A DNA stretch of 61,217 bases from Phycisphaerae bacterium (GCA_030615025.1 JAUXAB010000016.1:1-61217); one strand, 5' to 3'. Numbered from the stretch's first letter, positions 33,708 through 42,380 are shown. Numbers and translations: made by a program. The notes: generated by a model not told the origin, from the letters alone.

Positions 33708-34169
33708 ATGGATATCAAAATTACAAGTTCGGCCTTCGAGCATGAGGGTTTAATCCCGCCCAAGTACACCTGCGATGGTGCGGACATTTCTCCACCGTTG
33801 CAGTGGGAGGCCGTCCCCGAAGGCACCGGGAGCATCGCCCTTATATGCGATGACCCGGATGCACCGATGGGCACGTTTGTCCACTGGGTTCTGTTTAATC
33901 TGCCGGCTGATACCAAAGAGCTGGCCGAGAACATCCCGACCGATAGGGTGCTGCCCAACGGAGCCAAACAAGGTATTAGTGGCTTTCGCAGAATTGGCTA
34001 CGGCGGCCCCTGTCCACCGAGCGGCACGCATAGATACTTCTTCAAGATTTATGCGCTTGATACGGAGCTTGACTTAGCACCCGGTGCCGGCAAACCTGAC
34101 TTGCTCAACGCTATGGAAGGACACATCCTCGGCCAGGGAGAGTTAATCGGCAAATACAAAAGACAATAG
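33708..34169 (+). CDS. YbhB/YbcL-family (PEBP-like) protein
   Basis: A 153-residue soluble protein of the bacterial phosphatidylethanolamine-binding/Raf-kinase-inhibitor-like family. It carries IPPKYTCDGADISPPLQW at the N terminus, the ligand-pocket motif DDPDAPMGTFVHWVLFNLP, and a C-terminal GGPCPPSGTHRYFFKIYAL. Length is normal. The physiological ligand in bacteria is not settled. AGGAG lies eight bases before the ATG. It ends 50 bases from the convergent FHA-GAF gene. Confidence 0.92.
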   Translation: MDIKITSSAFEHEGLIPPKYTCDGADISPPLQWEAVPEGTGSIALICDDPDAPMGTFVHWVLFNLPADTKELAENIPTDRVLPNGAKQGISGFRRIGYGGPCPPSGTHRYFFKIYALDTELDLAPGAGKPDLLNAMEGHILGQGELIGKYKRQ

Positions 34170-34179
34170 GCCGGCAGTG

Positions 34180-34195
34180 TCCCGGATCGCCGGGA
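34180..34195. terminator. Weak hairpin between convergent genes
   Basis: TCCCGG-ATCG-CCGGGA, a 6-bp stem with a tetraloop, followed by only three T. It may help end transcription from both sides. Confidence 0.35.
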
Positions 34196-34219
34196 TTTAG
34201 TGGTCCTGCGTCACCGCCT

Positions 34220-35080
34220 TTAGAAGTTTTCCAGTATAGCGGCTGTGTTGATTGCCAGCAGCATCAGGTAGTCCAGATCGCTGAGACTGTACTGCTCGTC
34301 GTCCATAGCGTTATCGATATACAGTGCACCGAAGCAGCCGGTTGGGTCCATAATAGGTGCTATTATTGCCGAGCGTATTCCTTCCTCTACTATTTGAGCT
34401 GAAACTTGCGGTAAAAGTAAGAACTGGCCTTTCTCAACCGCTTGAGTGATTTTTTCATTAAGTTTTATTTCGCTAAGTTCCACCGCTCGGCCGTCTCGTC
34501 TTTTGCCCGCGTGACTGGTCATTGGGCCGGTAGCCTGATTTCTTAAAGCGCACCAGGCGTGATATGCACTGAACTGTCTCAATGTGACACTCAATAAAAC
34601 CTGCAGCAGCTCATCCGGGCCATTCGCTTTGCAGATCGCCTCGGTGGCCTGCATAAAATCTTTTACCCTTTTGGCCGGTAATCTAATATCGGGGGCGTGC
34701 TCAGTGTCCGGTTTTCGTACTATAATCTGCATTTCACGAGAAGTTGTTGTCAGCGTATCTTCCAGATGAGTTGGTCTTTCAACCTCGGTTTCTTCTTCGA
34801 GATTGATTTCGAGTGTAAAATCAGTTATACGAAGACAATCGCCGCTCTTAATTTCTGCCTTATGGATTGCCTCCTCGTTTAGATACGTTTTGTTCGCTGA
34901 ATCGAGGTCCTCAACCATCCATTTCCCATCCTGAGTCGTGAAGATTACAGCGTGCTGTCTTGATACCGTTCTGTCAGGCAGGAAAACCTGGCTGTTGGGC
35001 TGTCTGCCGATATAAATAGGCCCCTCGCCGAATCGAAACTCCTCGACAGTGCTATCCCCTTTTTTCACAACCAAACGCAT
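34220..35080 (-). CDS. FHA domain plus GAF domain protein
   Basis: A 286-residue protein. Residues 1-90 form an FHA domain (GPIYIGRQPNSQVFLPDRTVSRQHAVIF), which binds phosphothreonine peptides. After a linker, residues 120-286 form a GAF-like domain (LLQVLLSVTLRQFSAYHAW ... AIIAPIMDPTGCFGALYIDN). The combination is common in planctomycete signalling proteins, often tied to Ser/Thr kinases or cyclic-nucleotide enzymes; no output domain is visible. The start is uncertain: ATG 35080 has GGTGAG six bases upstream, while ATG 35086 and GTG 35098 are also in frame. It ends a minus-strand group with the zinc-ribbon and MBL-fold genes. Confidence 0.82.
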   Translation of the reverse strand: MRLVVKKGDSTVEEFRFGEGPIYIGRQPNSQVFLPDRTVSRQHAVIFTTQDGKWMVEDLDSANKTYLNEEAIHKAEIKSGDCLRITDFTLEINLEEETEVERPTHLEDTLTTTSREMQIIVRKPDTEHAPDIRLPAKRVKDFMQATEAICKANGPDELLQVLLSVTLRQFSAYHAWCALRNQATGPMTSHAGKRRDGRAVELSEIKLNEKITQAVEKGQFLLLPQVSAQIVEEGIRSAIIAPIMDPTGCFGALYIDNAMDDEQYSLSDLDYLMLLAINTAAILENF

Positions 35081-35301
35081 CAGCATCTCACCCGACACTT
35101 GGACCTTAATGTTTTCTCTTCTCCATTATCGGCGATTTGACACAACTTGTCAAGCAAACAATTTTTAGTACCGGTCTGTTTTTGGCTGTCTGCCTTGTTT
35201 GAATTTGCTATGGTCCCAATTATCGGCAATTTCACACAATCAAAAAAGGACATAAGTAAAACAATTCCTACAATACACAAAATGCTTATCGTCACCTTCA
35301 T
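35080..35301 (-). CDS. Small hydrophobic-leader ORF, uncertain
   Basis: A 73-codon frame with an N-terminal hydrophobic segment (MKVTISILCIVGIVLLMSFFDC) that could be a signal or lipoprotein leader, followed by a basic, Cys-containing tail with no family character. Its end touches the start of the FHA-GAF gene. No clear ribosome binding site is seen. It may be real given its position in the group, but it could equally be a chance ORF. Confidence 0.35.
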   Translation of the reverse strand: MKVTISILCIVGIVLLMSFFDCVKLPIIGTIANSNKADSQKQTGTKNCLLDKLCQIADNGEEKTLRSKCRVRC

Positions 35302-35323
35302 AACAGAACGAGTAGTTTAACAG

Positions 35324-35665
35324 TTAGAAACACCGGCAGCCTCCAACGCTGAGCACTACCAGAATAAGCAATAGCGAGAAGATTAGCTTAAGTATAATTG
35401 ACGTATCCTGATCACGCCAAATTTGCCGCCACAGCTTTCCGTACATGCCAATATTGAAACGAAGGCGTACAAACGGCATATATGATGCCAGAGGATTAAT
35501 CACCTCGTTGGAATCACAGTTATCGCAGTAGTTTTGCAGCGGATTGCAAGGTTTAAGGCAGTTCGGACAGAGCGGCCGGGCATCAGCAGGAATAAACTCA
35601 TCATCGACTTGCCCGGCTGCTTCACCGTCCCCAGCCGGCAGATTATTGCGGCTTCGCTCAATCAT
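35324..35665 (-). CDS. Zinc-ribbon protein with C-terminal membrane segment
   Basis: A 113-residue protein. An acidic N terminus is followed by a zinc-ribbon motif (CPNCLKPCNPLQNYCDNCD, two CxxC-type pairs near 33-51) and a C-terminal hydrophobic segment (about 90-108, LKLIFSLLLILVVLSVGGC), making a tail-anchored protein with the ribbon in the cytoplasm. It lies between the MBL-fold gene and the FHA-GAF gene on the same strand, spacings 22 and 22 bases. Function unknown; a DNA-, RNA- or protein-binding role is possible. Confidence 0.65.
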   Translation of the reverse strand: MIERSRNNLPAGDGEAAGQVDDEFIPADARPLCPNCLKPCNPLQNYCDNCDSNEVINPLASYMPFVRLRFNIGMYGKLWRQIWRDQDTSIILKLIFSLLLILVVLSVGGCRCF

Positions 35666-35687
35666 ATCAGCATCAAATATACAAACT

Positions 35688-36476
35688 TTATTGTAAATCG
35701 GCCATAGTTATTACTTTCCCTACGCCGACATTTATATAATTCTTGCCAGAATGCTTCTCGAATAAGCTCCTTGCTTTTTCACCGGTACAGTGGCAAGGGC
35801 CTACAGACCGCACGCCCAATTTCTTAAAAGCCGAAATGATTTTTTCGATTTTACCTTTTGTTGCCCATTCCAGATGAAAACCACCCATTACAAAAAGGAT
35901 ATCATCTTTTACTAAATCTTTCGCTGTATTTACCCCGTTAGAAGTAAGATACTGAGCATCTGTCCCCCAGTGAGGGGAACTTCTAACGGGGTTCACGATG
36001 TTTACAATGCCCGGATGCGCACAGCCGGTTATCACTATCAAGCCCCTCTCTGTGCGAATAATTAAAGACTGCTCTTTTATCCATCTTCCAAGTTGGCCGG
36101 TCGACCAAACATTTTCACAAATCTCCATCGGCTGTTCGACCTCAACCATTTTCGCCCCACTGTCCTGCACGTTATCTTTAAACTTTGTTGGAAATGATTT
36201 CGGCAGATAGACAGTAACGTTGGGATTCTTTTCGAGAAAGCTGCCCAATCCGCCGGTATGGTCGGGATGAATGTGAGAGAGAACGACTATATCTATTTTG
36301 TTAGGCTCTACCGCTAATTTTTCCATATTACTGAGCAATAATGAACCGTCTCCGCCGGTATCGAAAAGGATGGTTTTCTCAGGGCTGGTTATAAATGCGG
36401 AAAATCCCCAGGCCGTTTTCAGCCCTTCTTTGTACGGATTATTGTCGTAAACAACTGTAATGCTTATATCTTGCAT
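35688..36476 (-). CDS. MBL-fold metallohydrolase with an in-frame palindromic-repeat insertion
   Basis: A 262-residue metallo-beta-lactamase-fold protein. Metal-binding HIHPDH sits in VVLSHIHPDHTGGL near residue 75, with a further conserved TGCAHPGIVN and GGFHL near the C terminus. It resembles the archaeal/bacterial group annotated as dihydropterin-aminobenzene-phosphate synthase-like (YDNNPYKEGLKTAWGFSAFI). Between GIVNIV and LVKDDI there is an extra stretch of about 24 residues encoded by a palindromic repeat (35933-35991) that the family normally lacks. AAAGGG before ATG 36476 and the protein pattern favour this start over 36542. An exact TATAAT on the minus strand (36515-36510) may be its -10 box. 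The substrate is not known. Confidence 0.8.
   Translation of the reverse strand: MQDISITVVYDNNPYKEGLKTAWGFSAFITSPEKTILFDTGGDGSLLLSNMEKLAVEPNKIDIVVLSHIHPDHTGGLGSFLEKNPNVTVYLPKSFPTKFKDNVQDSGAKMVEVEQPMEICENVWSTGQLGRWIKEQSLIIRTERGLIVITGCAHPGIVNIVNPVRSSPHWGTDAQYLTSNGVNTAKDLVKDDILFVMGGFHLEWATKGKIEKIISAFKKLGVRSVGPCHCTGEKARSLFEKHSGKNYINVGVGKVITMADLQ
35933..35991. repeat. Palindromic CCCCGTTAGAAGT/ACTTCTAACGGGG element inside the MBL gene
   Basis: Perfect 13-bp inverted arms (35933-35945 and 35979-35991) enclose a second hairpin, CCCC-AGTGA-GGGG. On the minus strand the arms are translated as NPVRSS and LTSNGV. The related intergenic copy is at 7731-7823. Confidence 0.85.
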
Positions 36477-36671
36477 TTCGTATCGCCCTTTATATTGTGT
36501 GCGATAGCAATTATAGCCGCTAAAGTGCCAGGAAAGCAACACATCAGCAAAATGCAGGTTGTTCCCAGATCAGGGACAAACCGCCAAACCCATGCAGGCT
36601 TGGGAATGGCCGATAAAACGGTAATACAACAGGTGACACACTCGCGCCTGGCCAAAGCCCCGCAATTTCAC

Positions 36672-36700
36672 TTGACGTTTTCCTCTCAATCAGATACAAT
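36672..36700 (+). promoter_or_regulatory. Promoter for the VCBS/dockerin gene
   Basis: TTGACG (36672-36677) and TACAAT (36695-36700), 17-base spacer, about 120 bases before the ATG. Confidence 0.6.
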
Positions 36701-36822
36701 GTTATTCATTACAAGGATGGTGGTGAGCAAATGTCCATTTGTTTCCTGCCAGGCTGCTAACGATAAAACCAGGTTTTTACCCGTACTGGTTTTTTATCTG
36801 TCTCCACAAATGAGGGTATAAG

Positions 36823-37983
36823 ATGAAATATATAGTGCTGATGACCTTGGCAATTTCCGTATTGATAATGACCCCAAACGATAGATTTTGTGATGGTACA
36901 TTGCTTAATCTCGGGCCTGAAGAGCTTGTCAAGGCCAACGGCATTGACATCGATGTCGGCACGTACTCGGTGCCGTCCTTTGTGGACTGGGACAACGACA
37001 ACCTCAAAGACCTCGTCATCGGTACGGGAAGTGGATATGTGCGTGTGTATCTGAACAACGGAGCGGAATCCGCCCCGAGCTTCTCGGATTACTTTTATGC
37101 CCGGTCCAACGGGGCCGCTCTTTATTGTCCTCCGTCCGGCTGCCTGGGTTGCTTCCCTCGCATCGTCTATTGGGATGCGGACACACGCAAGGACCTGCTT
37201 GTGGGTCAGGCCGATGGAACCGTCAAAATCTTCCTCAACATCGGCACCGATGAAAGCCTGAACTTCGATGGCGGAACGCTGCTGCAGGTGGGCCAGCCCA
37301 GCTCCAAAAGCGACATCAACGTGGGTGGGCGAGCAACGCCCTGCGTTATGGACTGGAACAATGACGAAAAGAAAGACTTGGTCGTTGGAGCCCTCGACGG
37401 CAAAATCCACATATTTATCAACGAAGGGACCGACACTGGGCCTGATTTTCTCACAAAAATCTTTGCCCAGGAAAACGGTTCGGACCTGCTTGTACTGACC
37501 CAGAGGTCAAGTCCCGATGTTTTCGATGCGGATTTCGATGGTAAGAAAGACCTTCTTGTAGGCAACACCAATGGCCGGCTTTTGTTCTACAGCAACGTTG
37601 GAACAGATTCGGCCCCGACCTTCTCAGGCTATTCGCTCGTCGAATCCGCCGGCGTTGCCATCGACCTTCCGGGCTATCCACGGTCCAGGCCATTCGTGTG
37701 CTACTGGACAGGGGACGGCTACTTCGGTCCGATAGATGCCTACCCCGATGTGTTGATCGGAGCAAGTGATGGCCAAGTCCATCTGTACGAGGGCATACCT
37801 GAAATCGGCGACCTCGATGGCGACGGCCGTGTAAACTTCGCAGATTTCGCCTCGTTCGCTATTTATTGGAGGCAAACCAACTGTGGCGAATGCGGTGGGG
37901 CTGACCTCGCCAATGATGATGAGAAAGTCGACCTGGATGATTTGCGGGAGTTTATTGCAAACTGGCTGATAGGCGTTGAATAG
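36823..37983 (+). CDS. Secreted VCBS/FG-GAP beta-propeller protein with dockerin-like end
   Basis: A 386-residue exported protein. A signal peptide is followed by at least five VCBS-type blades, each with a D-x-D-x-D/N-x-K-D-L calcium-loop-like motif (WDNDNLKDLVIG, WDADTRKDLLVG, WNNDEKKDLVVG, ADFDGKKDLLVG, and a divergent fifth). The end has two dockerin-like loops (DLDGDGRVNFADFASFAIYW; ANDDEKVDLDDLREFIANW). It is a non-enzymatic surface or matrix protein by pattern. No strong ribosome binding site is visible besides a GAGGG nine bases upstream. A promoter lies at 36672. Confidence 0.8.
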   Translation: MKYIVLMTLAISVLIMTPNDRFCDGTLLNLGPEELVKANGIDIDVGTYSVPSFVDWDNDNLKDLVIGTGSGYVRVYLNNGAESAPSFSDYFYARSNGAALYCPPSGCLGCFPRIVYWDADTRKDLLVGQADGTVKIFLNIGTDESLNFDGGTLLQVGQPSSKSDINVGGRATPCVMDWNNDEKKDLVVGALDGKIHIFINEGTDTGPDFLTKIFAQENGSDLLVLTQRSSPDVFDADFDGKKDLLVGNTNGRLLFYSNVGTDSAPTFSGYSLVESAGVAIDLPGYPRSRPFVCYWTGDGYFGPIDAYPDVLIGASDGQVHLYEGIPEIGDLDGDGRVNFADFASFAIYWRQTNCGECGGADLANDDEKVDLDDLREFIANWLIGVE

Positions 37984-38094
37984 CTGAACTTTGCTAATCC
38001 AATTTCAGACGGAAGGGACGCCGGTCCCAACTCAATCGGGGCTTACGGCCTTTTTTTCCTGGCTTTACCTGAAAATCACAATTCTTCAGGAGAT

Positions 38095-38128
38095 GTTCCC
38101 ATTTCGGAATAAATCGCAAAATGGGAAC
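38095..38128. repeat. GTTCCCATTT inverted repeat
   Basis: Perfect 10-bp arms GTTCCCATTT and AAATGGGAAC separated by 14 bases, in noncoding DNA after the VCBS/dockerin gene. No U tract follows. Confidence 0.6.
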
Positions 38129-38274
38129 CTGATTTATTGCAGTCCCCCATAGGCGAATTTGACAACACGCAAAACAAAATCCCACTCCACACGCAAAATC
38201 AGGCAACATAACCGTCCCTCGGAAAACCGGTTGCGCCAAGTGGGGTTTAGGATATGGACGATGCGTATTTTTTA

Positions 38275-38303
38275 TTAGCAACGTTCTGGTTTTTGCGTAT
38301 AAT
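38275..38303 (+). promoter_or_regulatory. Weak candidate promoter ahead of the GH127-like gene
   Basis: TTAGCA (38275-38280) and a perfect TATAAT (38298-38303) with a 17-base spacer, about 195 bases before the ATG. Confidence 0.35.
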
Positions 38304-38394
38304 TTAGAAGCTTATCCACCATTGTGAGGCTAAACGGTGGTTTGTTGAAGGCTATATTGAGGCCTTACTTGAGAAATTTCTGTTTATCTTAAAT

Positions 38395-38480
38395 TAACCG
38401 CAGAGAAGGCGGAGAACGCAGAAAATATTGGTTAAATGGTTAAATAATCACCAGTCACCAATTACCAGTTACCAGTTACA
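38395..38480. repeat. CCGCAGAG half-element and CCAGTTAC tandem units
   Basis: TTAACCGCAGAGAAGGCGGAG matches the left arm at 7569, followed by GGTTAAATGGTTAAAT and then CACCAGTCACCAATTACCAGTTACCAGTTAC in degenerate tandem. The reverse complement of the latter type occurs near 55160-55198. Confidence 0.5.
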
Positions 38481-38498
38481 AATTTGAAGGAGATGACG

Positions 38499-40967
38499 AT
38501 GTTTAAGTATCAACTACTTAGTGCCGTGTTGCTTGTTTGCCTCGCCGGGTTCGGCTGCGGTGCCGGTGAAGACATTCGCGTCGTTGAACAGCCGAACGTC
38601 AAGGCGACAAACGACTTCTACGTGGGCAACCATCCACCGTTGACGCCAAGTCCGTTTATGAAGCTGCCGATAGGTGCAATCAAACCGCACGGCTGGGTCC
38701 GCAGGCAGCTCAAACTGGAGGCAGACGGCTTTACCGGACATCTGCTTGAAATCAGCCGATTCCTAAAAAAGGAGAACAACGCCTGGCTCAGCACAAAAGG
38801 TCAGGGACACAGCCCATGGGAAGAGGTCCCATACTGGCTCAAAGGTTTCAGCAACCTCGGATACGTCCTCGGTGACAAGCGAATCATCGACGAGGCACAA
38901 ACCTGGATAGAACCCGCAATTGCCAGTCAGCGCGACGACGGCTACTTCGGACCACGCGCAAACCTCAAACGCATCGGTGGCACCAAACCCGACGTATGGC
39001 CCAACATGATTATGCTCAACGTCCTGCAATCCTATTATGAGTATTCCGGTGATGAGCGCGTCATCCAGCTTATGACCAGGTACTTCCGCTGGCAAACGAC
39101 CGTCCCCGATGAAGATTTCCTGGAGCCTTTCTGGCAGAACCAGCGGGCAAGTGACAACCTCGCCAGCGTCTACTGGCTCTACAACCGCACCGGCGATTCA
39201 TGGCTCCTCGACCTTGCCGAGAAAATCCACCGCAACACCGCAGACTGGACAGGCGGCGTCGCCAGTTGGCACGTCGTCAACATCGCCCAGTGCTTCCGTG
39301 GGCCGGCCGTGTTCTACCAGCAGTCCAAAGACCCTAATCATCTCGCAGCTACTGAACGCGACTATCAGACTGTAATGGGCATGTACGGCCAGGTCCCCGG
39401 CGGTATGTTCGGAGCCGACGAGAACGCGCGACCCGGCTTCATCGGCCCGCGACAGGCCGCCGAAACCTGCGCAATGGTCGAGATGATGCTCTCGGATGAG
39501 ATGCTCCTGACATTCACCGGCGACCCTAAGTGGGCCGACCGATGCGAGGAGGTGACGTTTAACTCACTGCCCGTCTCGATGACACCCGATATGAAAGCGC
39601 TGCATTACCTCACTGCTCCCAATTTGATACTGTGCGACCGTCACAACAAAGCCCCGGGTTTCCAAAACGGCGGCCCTATGCTGCTATTCAACCCCCACAT
39701 TCACCGCTGCTGCCAGCACAACACCGGCCACGGCTGGCCTTATTACACCCAGCACCTCTGGCTGGCTACCCCGGACAACGGCCTAGCCGCCGTACTCTAC
39801 GCCCCCTGCCAGGTCACAGCAAAGGTCGGAGACGGCACAGAGGTCACCATCATCAAAAAGACACACTACCCATTCGATGAGAACATCGAATTCACTGTCA
39901 AAACCACCAAGCCGGTTCGGTTCCCGCTTTATCTGCGCGTCCCCGGCTGGTGCCAAAATCCTCAGCTAAAAATCAACGGCAAAACAGCGAAAGTACAAGC
40001 CCGCCCCCGGTCATACATAATGATTGACCGTAAGTGGACCAGCGGCGACACCGTAAACCTGACTCTCCCTATGAAGATAACGCTCACCACATGGACGAAA
40101 AACAAGAACAGCGTCTCGGTAAACCGCGGCCCCCTAACATACTCGTTGAAAATCGGCGAAAAATATGTCCGCGAAGGCGGCACCGACAAATGGCCTGCCT
40201 GGGAAATATACCCCACCACCCCCTGGAACTACGGACTACTATTAAACGAAAAGGACCCGGCTTCATCATTCCAGCTTGTCCGCAATGTCTGGCCCGATGA
40301 CAACCAGCCTTTTGAAGCCAACGCCGCTCCCATCGAGCTGCGTGCCAGAGCCAAAAAAATTCCGGAATGGAGGAAAGACCACCTCGGTCTGGTTGGCAAG
40401 CTCCAGCAAAGTCCCGTCAAATCCGACGAGCCGGTCGAAGCCGTCACGCTTATTCCGATGGGCTGCGCCCGACTGCGAATTTCGGCGTTTCCGGCCATCG
40501 GCACCGGCCCAGACGCTCACAAGTGGAATCAACCTCCGAAACTGTTGCCCACTTCCGCATCGCACTGCTGGGGCGCTGACACCGTCGCAGCGCTCAGCGA
40601 TAAGTTACTCCCTGAGAATTCAAACGACCAGGGCATTCCGCGATTCACCTGGTGGCCTCGCAAGGGCACAACTGAGTGGGTACAATATGATTTTGACAAG
40701 CCTCAGAAAATCTCTTGCGCCGACGTTTACTTCTTCGACGACACCGGCGGTGGAGGTTGTCGCATCCCAAAGTCATGGCGCTTGATGTACAAGGACAGCA
40801 CACAGTGGAAGCAAGTCTCCAACGCCGGCAGCTACGGTGTGGACAAGGATAAATTCAACAAGGTAACGTTCGACCCGGTGCATACTACATCGTTGCGCGT
40901 CGAGGTGCAGTTGCAGCCAAATTTCTCCGCCGGCATCCTCGAATGGCGCACCGACGCAAAAAAATGA
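38499..40967 (+). CDS. GH127-like beta-L-arabinofuranosidase (DUF1680), predicted lipoprotein
   Basis: An 822-residue exported enzyme with a lipobox-like GFGC. The body matches the GH127/DUF1680 (alpha/alpha)6-barrel family: MKLPIGAIKPHGWVRRQL, then AAETCAMVEM with Glu322 and Cys324, and HRCCQHNTGHGWP with Cys404-Cys405. By family knowledge (bifidobacterial HypBA1) these four residues bind Zn2+, and the first Cys of the pair is the nucleophile, so the site looks intact. A beta-sandwich and a C-terminal domain (from about 690, WVQYDFDKPQKISCADVYFF, discoidin-like) follow. GAAGGAG six bases before ATG 38499 fixes the start. The exact substrate is unsure because GH127 relatives have broadened specificities. 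Confidence 0.88.
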   Translation: MFKYQLLSAVLLVCLAGFGCGAGEDIRVVEQPNVKATNDFYVGNHPPLTPSPFMKLPIGAIKPHGWVRRQLKLEADGFTGHLLEISRFLKKENNAWLSTKGQGHSPWEEVPYWLKGFSNLGYVLGDKRIIDEAQTWIEPAIASQRDDGYFGPRANLKRIGGTKPDVWPNMIMLNVLQSYYEYSGDERVIQLMTRYFRWQTTVPDEDFLEPFWQNQRASDNLASVYWLYNRTGDSWLLDLAEKIHRNTADWTGGVASWHVVNIAQCFRGPAVFYQQSKDPNHLAATERDYQTVMGMYGQVPGGMFGADENARPGFIGPRQAAETCAMVEMMLSDEMLLTFTGDPKWADRCEEVTFNSLPVSMTPDMKALHYLTAPNLILCDRHNKAPGFQNGGPMLLFNPHIHRCCQHNTGHGWPYYTQHLWLATPDNGLAAVLYAPCQVTAKVGDGTEVTIIKKTHYPFDENIEFTVKTTKPVRFPLYLRVPGWCQNPQLKINGKTAKVQARPRSYIMIDRKWTSGDTVNLTLPMKITLTTWTKNKNSVSVNRGPLTYSLKIGEKYVREGGTDKWPAWEIYPTTPWNYGLLLNEKDPASSFQLVRNVWPDDNQPFEANAAPIELRARAKKIPEWRKDHLGLVGKLQQSPVKSDEPVEAVTLIPMGCARLRISAFPAIGTGPDAHKWNQPPKLLPTSASHCWGADTVAALSDKLLPENSNDQGIPRFTWWPRKGTTEWVQYDFDKPQKISCADVYFFDDTGGGGCRIPKSWRLMYKDSTQWKQVSNAGSYGVDKDKFNKVTFDPVHTTSLRVEVQLQPNFSAGILEWRTDAKK

Positions 40968-41003
40968 TAAGAATAACGCAGATGCTTTGTTAAGGATATT
41001 TAC

Positions 41004-41936
41004 ATGGCAAGGGACAAGGTAACAATAGTTGGTGCCGGCAAAGTCGGTGCAACAACCGCCCACATCGCTGCAACAAAACAGCTCGGCGATATCGTCCTGC
41101 TCGACATCGCTGAAGGACTCGCCGAAGGAAAAGCCCTTGATATCGCCCAGGCAGGTTCCATTCAGCTCTACGGCCCTAACATCATTGGCACCCGCGACTG
41201 GCAAATGTCCGCAGACAGCCATCTCGTCATCATAACAAGTGGACTTCCCCGCAAACCCGGCATGAGCCGTGACGACCTGCTTACAAAAAACGTCCAGATC
41301 GTCAAAGATGTCAGCCAACAAATAGCCAAACATTCACCCAATAGTATTGTCATTGTTGTCTGCAACCCGCTCGATGCGATGGTTTACACTGCCGCTAAAA
41401 TCACGGGCTTTGCCAGGAATAAGGTTATGGGAATGGCCGGCACCCTGGACTCAGCACGCTTTAGCTATTTCCTCGCATCTGAGCTTGATGTAAGCGTAGA
41501 GGATATAAAGTGCGTCTTAATGGGCGGCCACGGCGACGATATGGTACCTCTACCCCGATTCACCTCGGTCAGCGGAATACCCATAACCGAGCTGCTCGAT
41601 GAAGACAAAATCGCCGAACTAATTGAACGAACACGTAAAGGCGGTATCGAAGTTGTAAATCTCCTTGGCTACAGCGCTTATTATGCCCCCGCCGCAGGCG
41701 TCGTTAAAATGGCCGAAGCAATCCTGAAAGATAAGAAAACCCTAATGTCCTGCTGTGCTTATTGCGATAGCGAATATGATGCCGGCGGGTACTTTGTCGG
41801 CGTCCCCGCTATTCTCGGCAAAAACGGCGTCGAAAAAATCGTCGCCCTTGATTTGAACGACTCCGAACTCGCCCAGTTCAAAAAATCACTCGCTCACGTA
41901 AAACACCTCGCCCAACAGGTTGACGGTCTTTTATAA
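41004..41936 (+). CDS. mdh: Malate dehydrogenase
   Basis: A 310-residue NAD-dependent LDH/MDH-family enzyme. It has the nucleotide-binding KVTIVGAGKVGATTA, the Arg-containing active-site loop SGLPRKPGMSRDDLL (the Arg pair that favours dicarboxylic acids, hence malate), VVCNPLDAMVYTA, and the catalytic His in MGGHGDDMVP. It interconverts malate and oxaloacetate in the cytoplasm. Length and motif order match MDH of the LDH-like group. AAGGA lies nine bases before the ATG. It follows the GH127-like gene by 36 bases, so the two may be co-transcribed. Confidence 0.95.
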   Translation: MARDKVTIVGAGKVGATTAHIAATKQLGDIVLLDIAEGLAEGKALDIAQAGSIQLYGPNIIGTRDWQMSADSHLVIITSGLPRKPGMSRDDLLTKNVQIVKDVSQQIAKHSPNSIVIVVCNPLDAMVYTAAKITGFARNKVMGMAGTLDSARFSYFLASELDVSVEDIKCVLMGGHGDDMVPLPRFTSVSGIPITELLDEDKIAELIERTRKGGIEVVNLLGYSAYYAPAAGVVKMAEAILKDKKTLMSCCAYCDSEYDAGGYFVGVPAILGKNGVEKIVALDLNDSELAQFKKSLAHVKHLAQQVDGLL

Positions 41937-42006
41937 CTTACCGACTGTCTCGCCGAGTCAAAACTAAGAATCTCAAAAATATTCAATAATCAATAGAAAA
42001 TAGCAG

Positions 42007-42077
42007 GTAGGGTGTGTCGTGCCCACTATTTCTCTAACAATCTCAGTTCCAAAAACCACTGAACCACGTAAAACAGC
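42007..42077. repeat. 71-bp direct repeat, copy A
   Basis: Begins GTAGGGTGTGTCGTGCCCAC, includes TTTCTCTAACAA and CTCAGTTCCAAAAA, and ends TGAACCACGTAAAACAGC. It matches copy B exactly 180 bases downstream, with about seven differences. Confidence 0.85.
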
Positions 42078-42186
42078 TTGTAGGGTGGGCTTCAGCCCAC
42101 CAATCCTGAGTACCGAACCAGCGGCTGCACGCCGACGCGTTGTCGATAAGCTTGACGTTATACGGAAACTATATAATCAGTAGATT

Positions 42187-42257
42187 GTAGCGTGGGCCGT
42201 GCCCACCATTTCTCTAACAAGCTCAGTTCCAAAAATCCCTGAACCACGTAAAACAGC
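42187..42257. repeat. 71-bp direct repeat, copy B
   Basis: Begins GTAGCGTGGGCCGTGCCCAC and ends in the same TGAACCACGTAAAACAGC as copy A. It lies about 120 bases ahead of the first V-ATPase gene. The GTGGGC-GTGCCCAC part is self-complementary. Confidence 0.85.
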
Positions 42258-42380
42258 GCATCGCCAAGTTCGATAATCTCCTAAAATATAAACTTTCTTT
42301 TGGCTATTTCTTGCCATTTGCCGAATAATAATATAGTCTATCAGCCATTTGAAATGGGGTTTTGAAAAGCAGGGACGCGA

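Larger units (their letters stand above)
37984..38498. other. Gene-free region with inverted repeat, promoter-like site and repeats
   Basis: Holds a GTTCCCATTT inverted repeat (38095-38128), a TTAGCA-17-TATAAT promoter-like site (38275-38303), and a CCGCAGAG half-element with CCAGTTAC-type tandem units (38395-38480). A 95-codon minus-strand ORF at 37994-38281 has no family character and is not accepted. Confidence 0.5.
41937..42380. other. Gene-free region upstream of the V-ATPase operon, with a duplicated 71-bp block
   Basis: Contains two copies of a 71-bp repeat, a GGTGGGCT-TC-AGCCCACC hairpin (42084-42101) and a possible operon promoter: TTGCCA (42311-42316) and TATAGT (42332-42337) at a short 15-base spacing. 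No ORF with family character is seen. Confidence 0.5.

Noticed and set aside
37994..38281. 95-codon minus-strand ORF after the VCBS/dockerin gene
   Set aside because: No ribosome binding site or family features, and it spans an inverted repeat in noncoding DNA.
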